This document shows positions 42,719-51,750 of a DNA stretch of 64,000 nt, piece by piece; position 1 is the first letter of the stretch; each line of letters starts with the position of its first letter. Origin of the DNA: Protaetiibacter sp. SSC-01. GTDB taxonomy: Bacteria > Actinomycetota > Actinomycetes > Actinomycetales > Microbacteriaceae. The position numbers were made by a program, and so were the translations under genes. The notes below the pieces were generated by a model. The model saw nothing but the letters and a program-made list of their open reading frames with translations. It made no database searches and had not been told where the DNA came from. Location of the stretch: assembly GCF_014483895.1 (NCBI RefSeq), contig NZ_CP059987.1, positions 496,001-560,000 of the forward strand. The letters are read 5' to 3'.

Positions 42719-43843
42719 GTGGCCGCGCCGGGGGAGGATGTGAGCGCTGAGCTCCGCCGCCTCGAGCGCCGAGTGCGCCGGCAGGCCGACCTGCGGATGG
42801 CGTGGCGACGCGTGTGGGAGTCGCTGCCCGCGATCGTGCAGATCCTCGCGGCCGTCGCCGCCGCGTACGCGATCGCGCACTGGGGGCTCGGGCACGCGGT
42901 GCCGCTGCTCGCCATCACGGTGACGATCAACTCGCTCGGATTCGCGCGCGACGCCCGGCCCGTGCGGGTCGCCGAGACGGTGCTCGGCATCCTGCTCGGC
43001 ATCGCGCTCGGCGACGCGCTCGCGCTGCTCGTCGGCCGGGGGCTAGGGCAGCTCGTGCTCGTGCTCGCCGTCGTGTTCGTCGTGGGGCGCGCGGTGGCGG
43101 CGAACCCGGCGTTCGCGGTCGCGGCGGCGGTTCCGTCGGCGCTCGTCGTGATGCTGCCGGATGCCGCGGCCGGGCCGTTCTCGCGCTCGCTCGACGGGCT
43201 CGTGGGCGGCGTCGTGGCGCTGCTCGCGACGGCGCTCATCCCGCGGAACCCGCGGGGTGCGGCGGCGCGCGACGGACGCACCCTCCACTCCGTGCTCGAG
43301 GAGTCGATCGGCTCGATCTCCGACGCCTTCGCGCACGCTGACCCCGCCGCGGCCGACCTCGCCCTCACGCGCCTGCGCCGCACGCAGCCGCTCATCGACG
43401 CGTGGGGCGCATCCCTCGACTCGGCGATCTCGATCGCGCGCATCTCGCCGTGGGTGCGCCGTCATCTGCCCGAGCTGCGCCGCGACACGCGTCGGCTCCG
43501 GGGAGCCGACCTCGCCGCCCGCCACCTGCGCACGATCGCGCGGCGCACCGACTTCCTCGTGCGCGACGGGCGTGCGCGCCCCGAGCTCGCGGGGCTCGTC
43601 GCGCAGCTCGCCGCCGGCATCCGGCTGCTCGGCGCCGTGCAGGATTCCCCCGAGCGGGCGCCCGAGGCCCGGGCCGAGTTCGCGGCCCTCGCGGCCCGTC
43701 TCGACCCCGCCGAGGTCACGCCGGGCGCACCCATCACGGATGCCGCGATCGTGCTCCTGCTGCGCCCGCTCGTCGTCGACCTGCTCGACGCGTCCGGGCT
43801 CGACCCCGACGAGGCGCGCACTCTGCTGCCGCCCGTGGCGTGA
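42719..43843 (+). CDS. FUSC-family (aromatic acid exporter-like) membrane protein
   Basis: The 374-residue protein has two blocks of hydrophobic helices in residues 38-175 (IVQILAAVAAAYAIAHWGL, LLAITVTINSL) followed by a soluble helical C-terminal half. This matches single-module FUSC proteins. Substrate is unknown. The start is uncertain: GTG at 42719 abuts the ygfZ stop, while GTG at 42740 has GGGGAGG only 2 nt before it. Here the first is used. Confidence 0.75.
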   Translation: MAAPGEDVSAELRRLERRVRRQADLRMAWRRVWESLPAIVQILAAVAAAYAIAHWGLGHAVPLLAITVTINSLGFARDARPVRVAETVLGILLGIALGDALALLVGRGLGQLVLVLAVVFVVGRAVAANPAFAVAAAVPSALVVMLPDAAAGPFSRSLDGLVGGVVALLATALIPRNPRGAAARDGRTLHSVLEESIGSISDAFAHADPAAADLALTRLRRTQPLIDAWGASLDSAISIARISPWVRRHLPELRRDTRRLRGADLAARHLRTIARRTDFLVRDGRARPELAGLVAQLAAGIRLLGAVQDSPERAPEARAEFAALAARLDPAEVTPGAPITDAAIVLLLRPLVVDLLDASGLDPDEARTLLPPVA

Positions 43844-43844
43844 G

Positions 43845-44648
43845 CTACGCGGGGGCGACGGCGGACCAGGGGAGCGACAGCTCGCCCAGGCGCCAGCGGC
43901 CGCGGCCGCCGAGGGGCGGGGTGTCGAGCACGGGCCAGCCGCCGTCGCGCACGGATGCCACGGTCGCCTGCCAGCGCTGCACCGGCCCGTAGACCCCGAG
44001 CGGCGCGTGCACGGCCCACGCGCGATCGAGGTCGACGAGCAGCTCGTGGATGCGCTCGCCCTCGACGTTCCGGTGGATGAGCGCCTTCGGCAGCCGCTCG
44101 GCCACGATCGACGGCTCCTCGAGCTCGGCGACGCGCAGCGAGATCGTGAAGGTGTGCGGGCCGTCGGCGTCGAGCGTCACCCAGCTGCCGATCCGCCCCA
44201 CCTCGTTGCAGGTGCCCTCGACGAGCTGCCCGCCGGGGGCGAGCCGCGCCGTCATGCGGGCCCACGCATCCGCCACCTCGGCCTCGTCGTACTGCCGCAG
44301 CACGTTCATGGCGCGGATGATCGCGGGGCGGCGCCCGGCATCCGTCGGCACCTCGAAGCCGCCGAGCCGGAAGCTCACGCCCGGCCGCGCGGCTGCGGAT
44401 GCGATGCGCACCCGCTCGGGGTCGATCTCGATGCCCAGCACCTCGACGTCGGGGCGCACGGCCGAGAGGCGCTCGTGCAGCTCGTTGCTCGTGGTCGCGG
44501 ACGCGCCGTAGCCGAGGTCGACGACGAGCGGGTCGTCGGCGGTGCGCAGGGCGGGCAGCGCCGCGATCCACCGGTCGACCCGCCGCAGCCGGTTCACCCC
44601 GGTCGTGCCCCGCGTGATCCGCCCCTCGGGCCTCGTGCTCCTCGCCAT
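43845..44648 (-). CDS. Class I SAM-dependent methyltransferase
   Basis: The 267-residue protein has motif I VVDLGYGASATTSNEL and motif II VLGIEIDPERVRIA, followed by RAMNVLRQYDEAEV and LAPGGQLVEGTC. The target is not known. It converges on the FUSC gene, ending 1 bp from its stop. TATAGC about 15 nt upstream may be its -10 box, overlapping the CGCTATAGCG palindrome. Confidence 0.8.
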   Translation of the reverse strand: MARSTRPEGRITRGTTGVNRLRRVDRWIAALPALRTADDPLVVDLGYGASATTSNELHERLSAVRPDVEVLGIEIDPERVRIASAAARPGVSFRLGGFEVPTDAGRRPAIIRAMNVLRQYDEAEVADAWARMTARLAPGGQLVEGTCNEVGRIGSWVTLDADGPHTFTISLRVAELEEPSIVAERLPKALIHRNVEGERIHELLVDLDRAWAVHAPLGVYGPVQRWQATVASVRDGGWPVLDTPPLGGRGRWRLGELSLPWSAVAPA

Positions 44649-44662
44649 GTCTCTCGCACAAA

Positions 44663-44724
44663 CGCTATAGCGCTGTGCGGCGCGCGGCAGTCATCTCTGC
44701 AGCCCTCCGGCAACCGCTGCAGCG
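44663..44724. promoter_or_regulatory. Two decamer palindromes 52 bp apart upstream of gpmA
   Basis: CGCTATAGCG (44663-44672) and CGCTGCAGCG (44715-44724) share CGCTnnAGCG and start 52 bp apart, close to five helical turns. They lie between the divergent methyltransferase and phosphoglycerate mutase genes. They could be a pair of operator sites; no regulator is known. Confidence 0.35.
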
Positions 44725-44758
44725 TTTGGCGAACAAGCCACCTCGCTAGGGTGGAGGC

Positions 44759-45505
44759 ATGACCTCGACGCTCATCCTGCTCCGCCACGGCAACTCCGAA
44801 TGGAACCAGAAGAACCTCTTCACGGGGTGGGTCGACGTGCGGCTCTCGGAGCAGGGCGTCGCCGAGGCCAAGCGCGCGGGCGAGCTGCTCGCCGAGTCGG
44901 GCCTCGCGCCCGACATCCTCTACACGAGCGTGCTGACGCGCGCGATCCAGACCGCCAACCTCGCGCTCGACGTCGCCGACCGCGCGTGGATCCCGGTCAA
45001 GCGCAGCTGGCGCCTCAACGAGCGCCACTACGGCGCGCTGCAGGGCCTCGACAAGGCCGAGACGCTCGAGAAGTTCGGCCAGGAGCAGTTCATGCTGTGG
45101 CGTCGCTCGTTCGACGTGCCGCCGCCGCCCCTCGCCGACGACGCCGAGTGGTCGCAGTTCGGCGACCCCCGCTACGCCGACGTGCCCGACGCCGAGTTCC
45201 CGCGCACCGAGAGCCTCAAGCTCGTGATCGACCGGATGCTGCCCTACTGGGAGTCGGACATCACGAAGGACCTCGCGGCCGGCAAGACCGTGCTCGTCAC
45301 CGCCCACGGCAACTCGCTCCGCGCGCTCGTGAAGCACCTCGACGGCATCAGCGACGCCGACATCGCCGAGCTCAACATCCCGACCGGCATCCCGCTCGTC
45401 TACGAGCTCGACGACGACTTCCGCCCCACGGGCCCGAGCCGCTACCTCGACCCGGATGCCGCGGCAGCGGGCGCCGCCGCGGTCGCCGCGCAGGGCAAGA
45501 AGTAA
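44759..45505 (+). CDS. gpmA: 2,3-bisphosphoglycerate-dependent phosphoglycerate mutase
   Basis: The 248-residue enzyme interconverts 3- and 2-phosphoglycerate. It has [20 protein letters not shown] (the RHG motif with the catalytic His), [20 protein letters not shown] and [19 protein letters not shown] with the second His. TAGGGT (44747-44752) is 6 nt before the ATG, so the message is probably leaderless. It is followed by a small thiamine-binding protein gene. Confidence 0.96.
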   Translation: MTSTLILLRHGNSEWNQKNLFTGWVDVRLSEQGVAEAKRAGELLAESGLAPDILYTSVLTRAIQTANLALDVADRAWIPVKRSWRLNERHYGALQGLDKAETLEKFGQEQFMLWRRSFDVPPPPLADDAEWSQFGDPRYADVPDAEFPRTESLKLVIDRMLPYWESDITKDLAAGKTVLVTAHGNSLRALVKHLDGISDADIAELNIPTGIPLVYELDDDFRPTGPSRYLDPDAAAAGAAAVAAQGKK

Positions 45506-45509
45506 GGCG

Positions 45510-45824
45510 ATGGCCGTGCTCGTCGCCTTCTCGGTCGCTCCGACGACGAGCGACGTGAACGGCTCGGTGCACGACGCCGTCGCCGCGGCCGTCACGATCG
45601 TGCGCGAGTCGGGCCTTCCGAACCGCACGACCTCGATGTTCACTGAGATCGAGGGGGAGTGGGACGAGGTCTTCGACGTGGTGAAGCGCGCGACGGAGGC
45701 CGTGGCCGCCTACGGCTCGCGCGTCTCGCTCGTGCTCAAGGCCGACATCCGTCCCGGCTACACGGGCGAGCTCGACGCCAAGGTCGAGCGCCTCGAGCGC
45801 GCGATCGAGGGCCAGGGGTCTTAG
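45510..45824 (+). CDS. MTH1187/YkoF-family thiamine-binding protein
   Basis: The 104-residue protein has the family pattern VLVAFSVAPTTSDVNGSVHD near the start, the central FTEIEGEWDEVFDVVKRATE and SLVLKADIRPGYTGELDAKV. Members bind thiamine or its derivatives and may act as a store or carrier. It lies 4 bp after gpmA and is likely co-transcribed. A GTAAGG precedes the ATG. Confidence 0.82.
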   Translation: MAVLVAFSVAPTTSDVNGSVHDAVAAAVTIVRESGLPNRTTSMFTEIEGEWDEVFDVVKRATEAVAAYGSRVSLVLKADIRPGYTGELDAKVERLERAIEGQGS

Positions 45825-45864
45825 GTCCTCCCCCGGCTCACGCGCCCGGGGCTAGGGTGACGGC

Positions 45865-46116
45865 ATGCTGCCGGCCATCTCCGCGGGCGACGCCCTCCTG
45901 GCGTTCTTCTTGGCGCTCGGCGACTTCTGGCAGATCATCGCGACGCTCCTGCTGTTGGTGCTCGCCTACGTCGTGCTCTCGGTGGCGCTCGGCGCGGGGG
46001 TGAAGGCCGGCACGGACGCGTTCCGGCGGCGCCGCGCGGCCAAGCGTGCACCGAATCAGCCCGCCGCGCAGATCGACGACGCGGCTGAGCACACGATCGA
46101 GACGCAGGGCCCTTAG
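45865..46116 (+). CDS. Small membrane protein with basic C-terminus
   Basis: The 83-residue protein has one long hydrophobic helix (LLAFFLALGDFWQIIATLLL and onward to about residue 48) and then a basic stretch with FRRRRAAKRAP. No family is recognised. TAGGGT (45853-45858) is 6 nt before the ATG. It lies alone between the thiamine-binding gene and the MarR gene. Confidence 0.6.
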   Translation: MLPAISAGDALLAFFLALGDFWQIIATLLLLVLAYVVLSVALGAGVKAGTDAFRRRRAAKRAPNQPAAQIDDAAEHTIETQGP

Positions 46117-46151
46117 CCGGATGCTGCCCAGGCGTCGCTGCGTCGCGAGAT

Positions 46152-46168
46152 ACTTCCAATCTGGAAGT
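46152..46168. promoter_or_regulatory. Palindromic operator upstream of the MarR gene
   Basis: ACTTCCA-ATC-TGGAAGT is a perfect palindrome with 7-bp arms, 11 bp before the MarR start. It overlaps the GATACT hexamer (46149-46154), a possible -10. This is the expected layout for an autoregulated MarR repressor. Confidence 0.75.
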
Positions 46169-46178
46169 AGGTGGACGG

Positions 46179-46694
46179 ATGGCACGCAAGCTCGACAGCG
46201 CGGAGCCCGCGGGTGAGACCCCGCGCATCCCGGAGTACCGCCACGACGTGACGCGATCGCTCGTGCGGGTCACCGCGACGTGGATGTCGACCGACTACCA
46301 GAGCCGCTTCGCCGAAGCCGCGGGCGTGCCCGACGAGCCCCACGCGATGACGACGATGTACCTGCTCATCCAGAGCGGTCCGCTGCGGCCGACCGCGCTC
46401 TCCGGCATCCTCGGTATCTCCGCCGCCGCCACGAGCCGTCTCGTCGAGACCCTCGCATCCGCCGGCCTCGTCACGCGCACCCCCGATCCGGATGACGCCC
46501 GGGCCACGCGCATCGCCCTCACCGAGCAGGGGGTCGCCTCCGCGACCGTGCTGCACGAGGAGGGCGACCGGCTCTCCCAGCGCCTCCTCGACGGCTGGAC
46601 CGACGAGGAGCGCACGATCTTCACCCGTCTGATGCACCGTTACGCGGACGCCGTCGAAGACGACGCCCGCACCACCCGAGAGGAAACACCATGA
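46179..46694 (+). CDS. MarR-family transcriptional regulator
   Basis: This 171-residue winged-helix protein has LSGILGISAAATSRLVETLA for the recognition helices and RTPDPDDARATRIALTEQG for the wing. The N-terminal 25 residues are extra. GTGGAC precedes the ATG, and a perfect palindrome lies in the promoter. Its stop overlaps the SDR gene start (ATGA), so it probably controls that enzyme in response to its substrate. Confidence 0.9.
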   Translation: MARKLDSAEPAGETPRIPEYRHDVTRSLVRVTATWMSTDYQSRFAEAAGVPDEPHAMTTMYLLIQSGPLRPTALSGILGISAAATSRLVETLASAGLVTRTPDPDDARATRIALTEQGVASATVLHEEGDRLSQRLLDGWTDEERTIFTRLMHRYADAVEDDARTTREETP

Positions 46695-47557
46695 GCACCT
46701 ACGCCGTCACCGGATCCGCGTCCGGCATGGGCAAGGCGTCCGCCGAGCGCCTGCGCGCGGCGGGCCACACCGTCATCGGCATCGACCTCAAGGACGCCGA
46801 CGTCGTCGCCGACCTGTCGACCGCCGAGGGCCGCGCTACGGCCGTCGCCGAGGTGCTCGAGCGCGCGGGTGGCACCCTCGACGGCGCCGTGCTCGCCGCA
46901 GGCCTCGGACCCCATCCGGGCCGCGAGACGCTCATCGCCCAGGTGAACTACTTCGGCGTCGTCGACCTGCTGACCGGTTGGCACGATGCCCTCGCGAAGG
47001 CGGGCGAGGCGCGCGTGGTCGTGTTCTCGTCGAACTCGACCACGACCGTGCCGATGGTGCCCGAGAAGACGATCCGCGCCTTCCTCGCGGGCGACGCCGA
47101 CAAGGCGATCGCCGCCACGAAGCGCTTCAAGGACAACGCCTCCGCGATGGTCTACGCGGGCTCCAAGATCGCCGTCAGCCGCTGGGTGCGCCGCACCGCC
47201 GTGCTGCCCGAGTGGGCCGAGGCCGGCATCCGCCTCAACGCCGTCGCGCCCGGCGCGATCCTCACCCCCATGGTCGAGGCGCAGCTCGCCGACCCGCACC
47301 AGCGCGGGGCGATCGAGGCGTTCCCGATCCCGGTCGGCCGCCACGGCCAGGCCGAGGAGGTGGCCGAGGCCGTCATGTTCCTGCTCGGACCGGCCTCGGC
47401 GTTCATGGCCGGCACCGTGCTGTTCGTCGACGGCGGCACCGACGCCTACTTCCGCAGCGACGACTGGCCGAAGCAGGTGCCGCTCTCGGGGCTGCGCCGC
47501 TACATCCGCCTCGGCCGCGAGTACGCCGCGAAGAAGGGCGTGAAGCCCAACTTCTGA
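46691..47557 (+). CDS. Short-chain dehydrogenase/reductase
   Basis: The 288-residue protein has the Rossmann motif VTGSASGMGKASAERL at the N-terminus, the active-site Ser in VVFSSNSTTT and YAGSKIAVSRW for Tyr-x3-Lys. An insert (about 118-148) separates the Ser and Tyr, and a C-terminal extension follows residue 245. Substrate is unknown; steroid or secondary alcohol types are common. It forms an operon with the MarR gene. Confidence 0.88.
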   Translation: MSTYAVTGSASGMGKASAERLRAAGHTVIGIDLKDADVVADLSTAEGRATAVAEVLERAGGTLDGAVLAAGLGPHPGRETLIAQVNYFGVVDLLTGWHDALAKAGEARVVVFSSNSTTTVPMVPEKTIRAFLAGDADKAIAATKRFKDNASAMVYAGSKIAVSRWVRRTAVLPEWAEAGIRLNAVAPGAILTPMVEAQLADPHQRGAIEAFPIPVGRHGQAEEVAEAVMFLLGPASAFMAGTVLFVDGGTDAYFRSDDWPKQVPLSGLRRYIRLGREYAAKKGVKPNF

Positions 47558-47574
47558 TCGAGCGAGCCGGGCCG

Positions 47575-48501
47575 CTACGGCCGCGCGTCGAGGAACGCCC
47601 GCACCGCCTGCTCCGACGGGCCCGGGCTGTTGAGCCACGGCGCGTGGCCGCCTGGCACCGCGGTGAAGGTGAGGTCGGCGACGGATGCGAGCCCCGCACG
47701 CCCCGCGGGCGGCTTGAGGAACACGTCGTCGTCGCCCCACAGCGCGTGCACGGGCAGGTCGACGGATGCGAGCTCCTCGCTCGTGAGGGTCAGCTCGCGC
47801 CGCCCGAGGGCTCGGTAGTAGCGCGGCGCGGTCTCCCGGAACTCGGGACGCAGCGACGCGTACCAGCCGACGTCGACGAGCTCGCGCGGCCAGCCGGCGA
47901 CGGTCCCCGTGCCGAGCGTCATGGCGCTGTTGGCCTCGTAGCGCTCGCGGCTCACGGGCGCCGTGAACAGCTGTGCGAGGCCCGGGAACGCCATGAGCCG
48001 CATCGAGAACGGCGCGTGCGTGCCGGGCAGCGCGACGCCCGGCGCCCCGAGGATCGTGAGGCTCGCGACCCGCTCCGGGCGGGCGAGCGCGTAGTACAGC
48101 GCGAACTGGGCGCCCATCGAGTGGCCCACGAGGTGCGCCCGCTCGACCCCGGCATCCGCGAGCACGGCGTCGAGCAGGGGGAGGGGCACGTCGCGCAAGC
48201 CGTCCGGGGGGAGCTCGGCGGCATCCGAGAGCCCGTGGCCCGGCCAGTCGGGCGCGATGACGCGGCGCCCGCCGAACGCGGGGATGAGCGGGATCGCGGC
48301 CGCGGTCACGGCGGCCATGCCGTGCAGCAGCACGACGGGCAGGCGGTCGTCGCCCGCGAGCTCGATCACGTGCAGGCGCGTGCGGGCATCCGGCATTTCG
48401 ACCATGCGGTCGTCGGCGCGCGCGAGACCGTACTCGGCGAGCAGGCGCGCCTCGGCGTCACGGTAGGCGGATGCGACGTCGGTCGGGGCGGCGGTGGTCA
48501 C
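47575..48501 (-). CDS. Alpha/beta hydrolase
   Basis: The 308-residue protein has VVLLHGMAAV for the oxyanion hole, the nucleophile elbow VGHSMGAQFA with Ser and GGHAPWLNSPG with the late catalytic His. The substrate is unknown. TAGCCT (48508-48513) is 6 nt before the GTG start. It converges on the SDR gene. Confidence 0.88.
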   Translation of the reverse strand: MTTAAPTDVASAYRDAEARLLAEYGLARADDRMVEMPDARTRLHVIELAGDDRLPVVLLHGMAAVTAAAIPLIPAFGGRRVIAPDWPGHGLSDAAELPPDGLRDVPLPLLDAVLADAGVERAHLVGHSMGAQFALYYALARPERVASLTILGAPGVALPGTHAPFSMRLMAFPGLAQLFTAPVSRERYEANSAMTLGTGTVAGWPRELVDVGWYASLRPEFRETAPRYYRALGRRELTLTSEELASVDLPVHALWGDDDVFLKPPAGRAGLASVADLTFTAVPGGHAPWLNSPGPSEQAVRAFLDARP

Positions 48502-48547
48502 CCTCCCAGGCTAGGGCCGCCCGCTACCTCGCAGGCGCGAGCGCCAG

Positions 48548-49189
48548 TCAGCCCCAGTCGCCCGTCGCGAGGTACTGCACCTTCTTCGCGATCGACACCG
48601 CGTGGTCGGCGAAGCGCTCGAGGTAGCGGGATGCGAGGGTCGCGTCGACCGTGTCGGCCGTCTCGCCCTTCCACTTCTCGCCGAGCACCTTGTCGAACAC
48701 CTTGAGGTGCAGCGCGTCGACCTTGTCGTCCTCGTCGCGGATGTGCTCGGCGAGCGCGGGCTCCTGGGAGCGCAGCAGCTCGACGAGGTCGCGCGCGATC
48801 TGCACGTCGAGCTCGCCCATCTCGCGGAAGGTCTTGCCGAGCCCCTTCGGCACGACCTTCTCGGGGAAGCGGTAGCGCGCGAGCTGGGCGATGTGCTCGG
48901 CCATGTCGCCCATCCGCTCGAGCGACGCCGAGACGCGCAGGGCGCTCACGACGATGCGGAGGTCGCGGGCGACCGGCTGCTGGCGGGCGAGGATCGTGAT
49001 GGCGAGCTCGTCGAGCTCCGCGGCGAGCACGTCGATGCGGCGGTCGTCCTCGATGACCTCCTCGGCGAGCGCGACATCCGACTCGTTGAACGAGCGCGTG
49101 GCCTTGTCGATCGAGTCGGCGACGAGCTCGGCGATCTCGACGAGTCGGTCCTGCACCTCGCGCAGCTCCTGCTGGAACACCTCGCGCAT
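48548..49189 (-). CDS. phoU: Phosphate transport system regulator PhoU
   Basis: The 213-residue helical protein has two PhoU repeats, with MGDMAEHIAQLARYRFPE and RYLERFADHAVSIAKKVQY as the metal-binding helices. PhoU links phosphate status sensed through PstSCAB to the kinase SenX3. AAAGGGGAACC precedes the ATG. It is divergent from senX3, sharing a region with three PHO-box repeats. Confidence 0.95.
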   Translation of the reverse strand: MREVFQQELREVQDRLVEIAELVADSIDKATRSFNESDVALAEEVIEDDRRIDVLAAELDELAITILARQQPVARDLRIVVSALRVSASLERMGDMAEHIAQLARYRFPEKVVPKGLGKTFREMGELDVQIARDLVELLRSQEPALAEHIRDEDDKVDALHLKVFDKVLGEKWKGETADTVDATLASRYLERFADHAVSIAKKVQYLATGDWG

Positions 49190-49224
49190 GGTTCCCCTTT
49201 CCGACGCAACCGTCCCCCGGGAAG

Positions 49225-49252
49225 GTTAACGGCCGGTGACCTGGCCGTGAAC
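49225..49252. promoter_or_regulatory. Three 11-bp-spaced PHO-box repeats between phoU and senX3
   Basis: GTTAAC (49225-49230), GTGACC (49236-49241) and GTGAAC (49247-49252) start exactly 11 bp apart and share the form GT(t/g)A(A/C)C. This is the direct-repeat layout of PhoP/RegX3 sites, and the pstS region has the same. It should bring senX3-regX3 and phoU under phosphate control. Confidence 0.78.
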
Positions 49253-49323
49253 GTCCACGGAAGGAATGTCGGGAGGGCCCCGAACCCGGGCGCGGCCCGT
49301 TCCGGCCACCCTAATCTGGACGC

Positions 49324-50508
49324 ATGGACGCCGCCTGGCTCGTGCCCGCCGCCTTGGGCTTCGGGCTCGCCGTCGGCATCGGCGGCACCGCCGCGGTCGT
49401 CGCGGCCCACGCCCGCGGGCAGCGCGCCGCGGCGGTCGTGACACCGAGCGTGCCGGACGGCGTGGAGGACGTCATCGACGCTCTCGACTCGGCGGGCATC
49501 GTGCTCGACTCCTCCAACAACGTGCTCACGTTCTCGGCGGCGGCGCTCTCCCTCGGCCTCGTGTGGAATCACGCCCTCATGCACCCCGAGCTCGTCGAGC
49601 TCGTCGACCGCGTGCGCTCGGAGGGCACCGCGGAGGGGGCGGAGCTCGAGCTGCCCCGCGGCCCGTTCGGCGAGGCCACCGTCCACCTGCTTGTGCGCGC
49701 GGCGCCGCTCGGCAGCCGCTTCGTGCTGCTGCTCGCCGACGACCGCACCGAGGCGCATCGCCTCGAAGACGTGCGCCGCGACTTCGTGGCCAACATCTCG
49801 CACGAGCTCAAGACCCCCATCGGCGCCGTGGGCCTGCTCGCCGAGGCGCTCGAGTCGGCGGCCGACGAGCCGGATGAGGTGCGCCGGTTCGCGGGACGCC
49901 TCACGATCGAGGCCGCGCGCCTCCGCAGCCTCACGAACGAGATCATCGAGCTCAGCCGCCTGCAGGCCGCCGACGCGCTCGAGAACGCGGGGCCCGTGAG
50001 CGTCGACTCGGTCGTCGCGCAGGCGATCGACGCGAGCCGGGTCGCCGCCGACTCGCACCGCATCGCGATCGTCGCGCAGAGCGACCCCGAGACGATCGTG
50101 TGGGGCGACGAGGCAATGCTCGTCACGGCCGTGCACAACCTCATCGCGAACGCCATCCAGTACTCGCCCGACGGCACGCGCGTCGGCCTCGGCATCACGC
50201 GGCGCGGCGGCGCGATCGAGATCGCGGTGACCGATCAGGGCGTCGGCATCCCCGAGGCGGAGCGCGAGCGCGTGTTCGAGCGCTTCTTCCGCGTCGACTC
50301 CGCCCGCAGTCGCGACACGGGGGGCTCGGGCCTCGGGCTCTCGATCGTCAAGCACATCGTGCAGAACCACGGCGGCCGGGTACGTGTCTGGTCGCAGCAG
50401 GGGCGCGGCTCGACGTTCACCATCCGCCTGCCCGAGGCCGACCCCGCAGCGGTGGCCGCCGCATCCGAATCCGCCTCCTCCCGCCCGACCCGTGGAGCCC
50501 GCTCGTGA
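49324..50508 (+). CDS. senX3: Sensor histidine kinase SenX3
   Basis: The 394-residue protein has one N-terminal helix (LVPAALGFGLAVGIGGTAAV), a PAS-like region, the H-box FVANISHELKTPIGAVG with His160 and a kinase domain with N-box VHNLIANAIQYSPDG, DQGVGIPEAE and GGSGLGLSIV. It phosphorylates RegX3 when phosphate is low. TAATCT (49312-49317) is 6 nt before the ATG. Its stop overlaps the regX3 GTG. Confidence 0.94.
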   Translation: MDAAWLVPAALGFGLAVGIGGTAAVVAAHARGQRAAAVVTPSVPDGVEDVIDALDSAGIVLDSSNNVLTFSAAALSLGLVWNHALMHPELVELVDRVRSEGTAEGAELELPRGPFGEATVHLLVRAAPLGSRFVLLLADDRTEAHRLEDVRRDFVANISHELKTPIGAVGLLAEALESAADEPDEVRRFAGRLTIEAARLRSLTNEIIELSRLQAADALENAGPVSVDSVVAQAIDASRVAADSHRIAIVAQSDPETIVWGDEAMLVTAVHNLIANAIQYSPDGTRVGLGITRRGGAIEIAVTDQGVGIPEAERERVFERFFRVDSARSRDTGGSGLGLSIVKHIVQNHGGRVRVWSQQGRGSTFTIRLPEADPAAVAAASESASSRPTRGARS

Positions 50509-51188
50509 CCCGCATCCTCATCGTCGAAGACGAGCCGTCGCTCGCCGAGCCGCTCGCGTTCCTGCTCGGCCGCGAGGGCTACGACACCGCGATCGCGGCC
50601 GACGGACGTGCGGCGCTCGCCGAGTTCGACCGCCACGGCGCCGACCTCGTGCTGCTCGACCTCATGCTGCCCGGGATGCCGGGCACCGAGGTGTGCCGCG
50701 AGCTGCGCGCACGATCGAGCGTGCCCATCATCATGCTCACGGCGAAGGACTCGGAGGTCGACATCGTCGTGGGCCTCGAGCTCGGCGCCGACGACTACGT
50801 CACGAAGCCGTACTCGAGCCGCGAGCTGCTCGCCCGCATCCGCGCCGTGCTGCGTCGACATGTGGAGGAGACGGATGCCGCCCCCGAGCCCGTGCTCGAG
50901 GCCGGCCCCGTGCGCATGGACGTCGACCGCCACACCGTGACCGTGGACGGACGCGACGTGGCCATGCCGCTCAAGGAATTCGAGCTGCTGGAGTTCCTCA
51001 TGCGGAACGCGGGGCGCGTGCTCACACGCGGTCAGCTCATCGACCGCGTGTGGGGAGCCGACTACTTCGGCGACACGAAGACGCTCGACGTGCACATCAA
51101 GCGCATCCGCTCGAAGATCGAGCCCGATCCGAGCGAGCCGCGGCTGCTCGTGACCGTGCGCGGCCTCGGCTACCGCCTCGAGGGCTGA
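50505..51188 (+). CDS. regX3: Response regulator RegX3
   Basis: This 227-residue OmpR-family regulator has a receiver domain with the phosphoacceptor Asp52 (VLLDLMLPGMPG) and Lys in YVTKPYSSREL, and a winged helix ending TKTLDVHIKRIRSKIE. It should activate pst, phoU-senX3 and other phosphate genes through PHO boxes. It begins with GTG overlapping senX3 by 4 bp. Confidence 0.95.
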   Translation: MTRILIVEDEPSLAEPLAFLLGREGYDTAIAADGRAALAEFDRHGADLVLLDLMLPGMPGTEVCRELRARSSVPIIMLTAKDSEVDIVVGLELGADDYVTKPYSSRELLARIRAVLRRHVEETDAAPEPVLEAGPVRMDVDRHTVTVDGRDVAMPLKEFELLEFLMRNAGRVLTRGQLIDRVWGADYFGDTKTLDVHIKRIRSKIEPDPSEPRLLVTVRGLGYRLEG

Positions 51189-51228
51189 GCGCGGGGGACG
51201 TTCGACTAGCGGCAGGCGACCGAGCGCG

Positions 51229-51750
51229 TCAGGCCGCGGGGGTCTCCGTTGGCGTCGGCGTCTCGGTCGGCGTCGGGGTGGGCGTAGGCGTCGGCACGGC
51301 CGGGCCGTACTCGGGCAGCGTCGCGTCGAGCACCGGGATGCGGAACTGCTTCTGGTCGTTGCTCACGTGCACGACGGCGTCGAGCAGCGAGCCGGCGATC
51401 GTGCCGAGCGGCTCGAGGGCGACCTGCGAGCCGCCGAAGCCGAAGTCGGTGCGGCCGTTCGCCTCGGCCGTGAGCCCCACCTCGTGGAACTCGCCGTCGA
51501 CCTCCCACTGCACGGTGAAGTCGATGTCGGAGCCCGTCGAGTTGACCGCGGTGCCCACGAGGCTGCCGAGCTCGCCGTCTTCGGTGACGACGAGCACGTT
51601 GCGCAGCTCGAGGTCGCCGAGGTCGAGGCTCACGCCGTCGCTCGCGTCGTACTCGCGGCCGGTCTCGGCCTCCTGCCAGAACGTGCAGCCGCTCAGGCCG
51701 ACGGCGAGCGCTGCGCTCAGGGCGATGGCGGCCAGGGCACGTGCTCTCAC
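51229..51750 (-). CDS. Lipoprotein with Pro-Thr repeat tail
   Basis: The 173-residue protein has a lipobox (AVGLSGCTFW), an immunoglobulin-like mid part (SDIDFTVQWEVDGEFHEVGL) and a tail of PTPTPTPTETPTPTETPAA. Secreted or cell-wall-linked proteins of this kind have no known activity. The GTG start is preceded by GGAGGATCC. It lies between regX3 and carD on the other strand, so no partner is suggested. Confidence 0.8.
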   Translation of the reverse strand: MRARALAAIALSAALAVGLSGCTFWQEAETGREYDASDGVSLDLGDLELRNVLVVTEDGELGSLVGTAVNSTGSDIDFTVQWEVDGEFHEVGLTAEANGRTDFGFGGSQVALEPLGTIAGSLLDAVVHVSNDQKQFRIPVLDATLPEYGPAVPTPTPTPTPTETPTPTETPAA

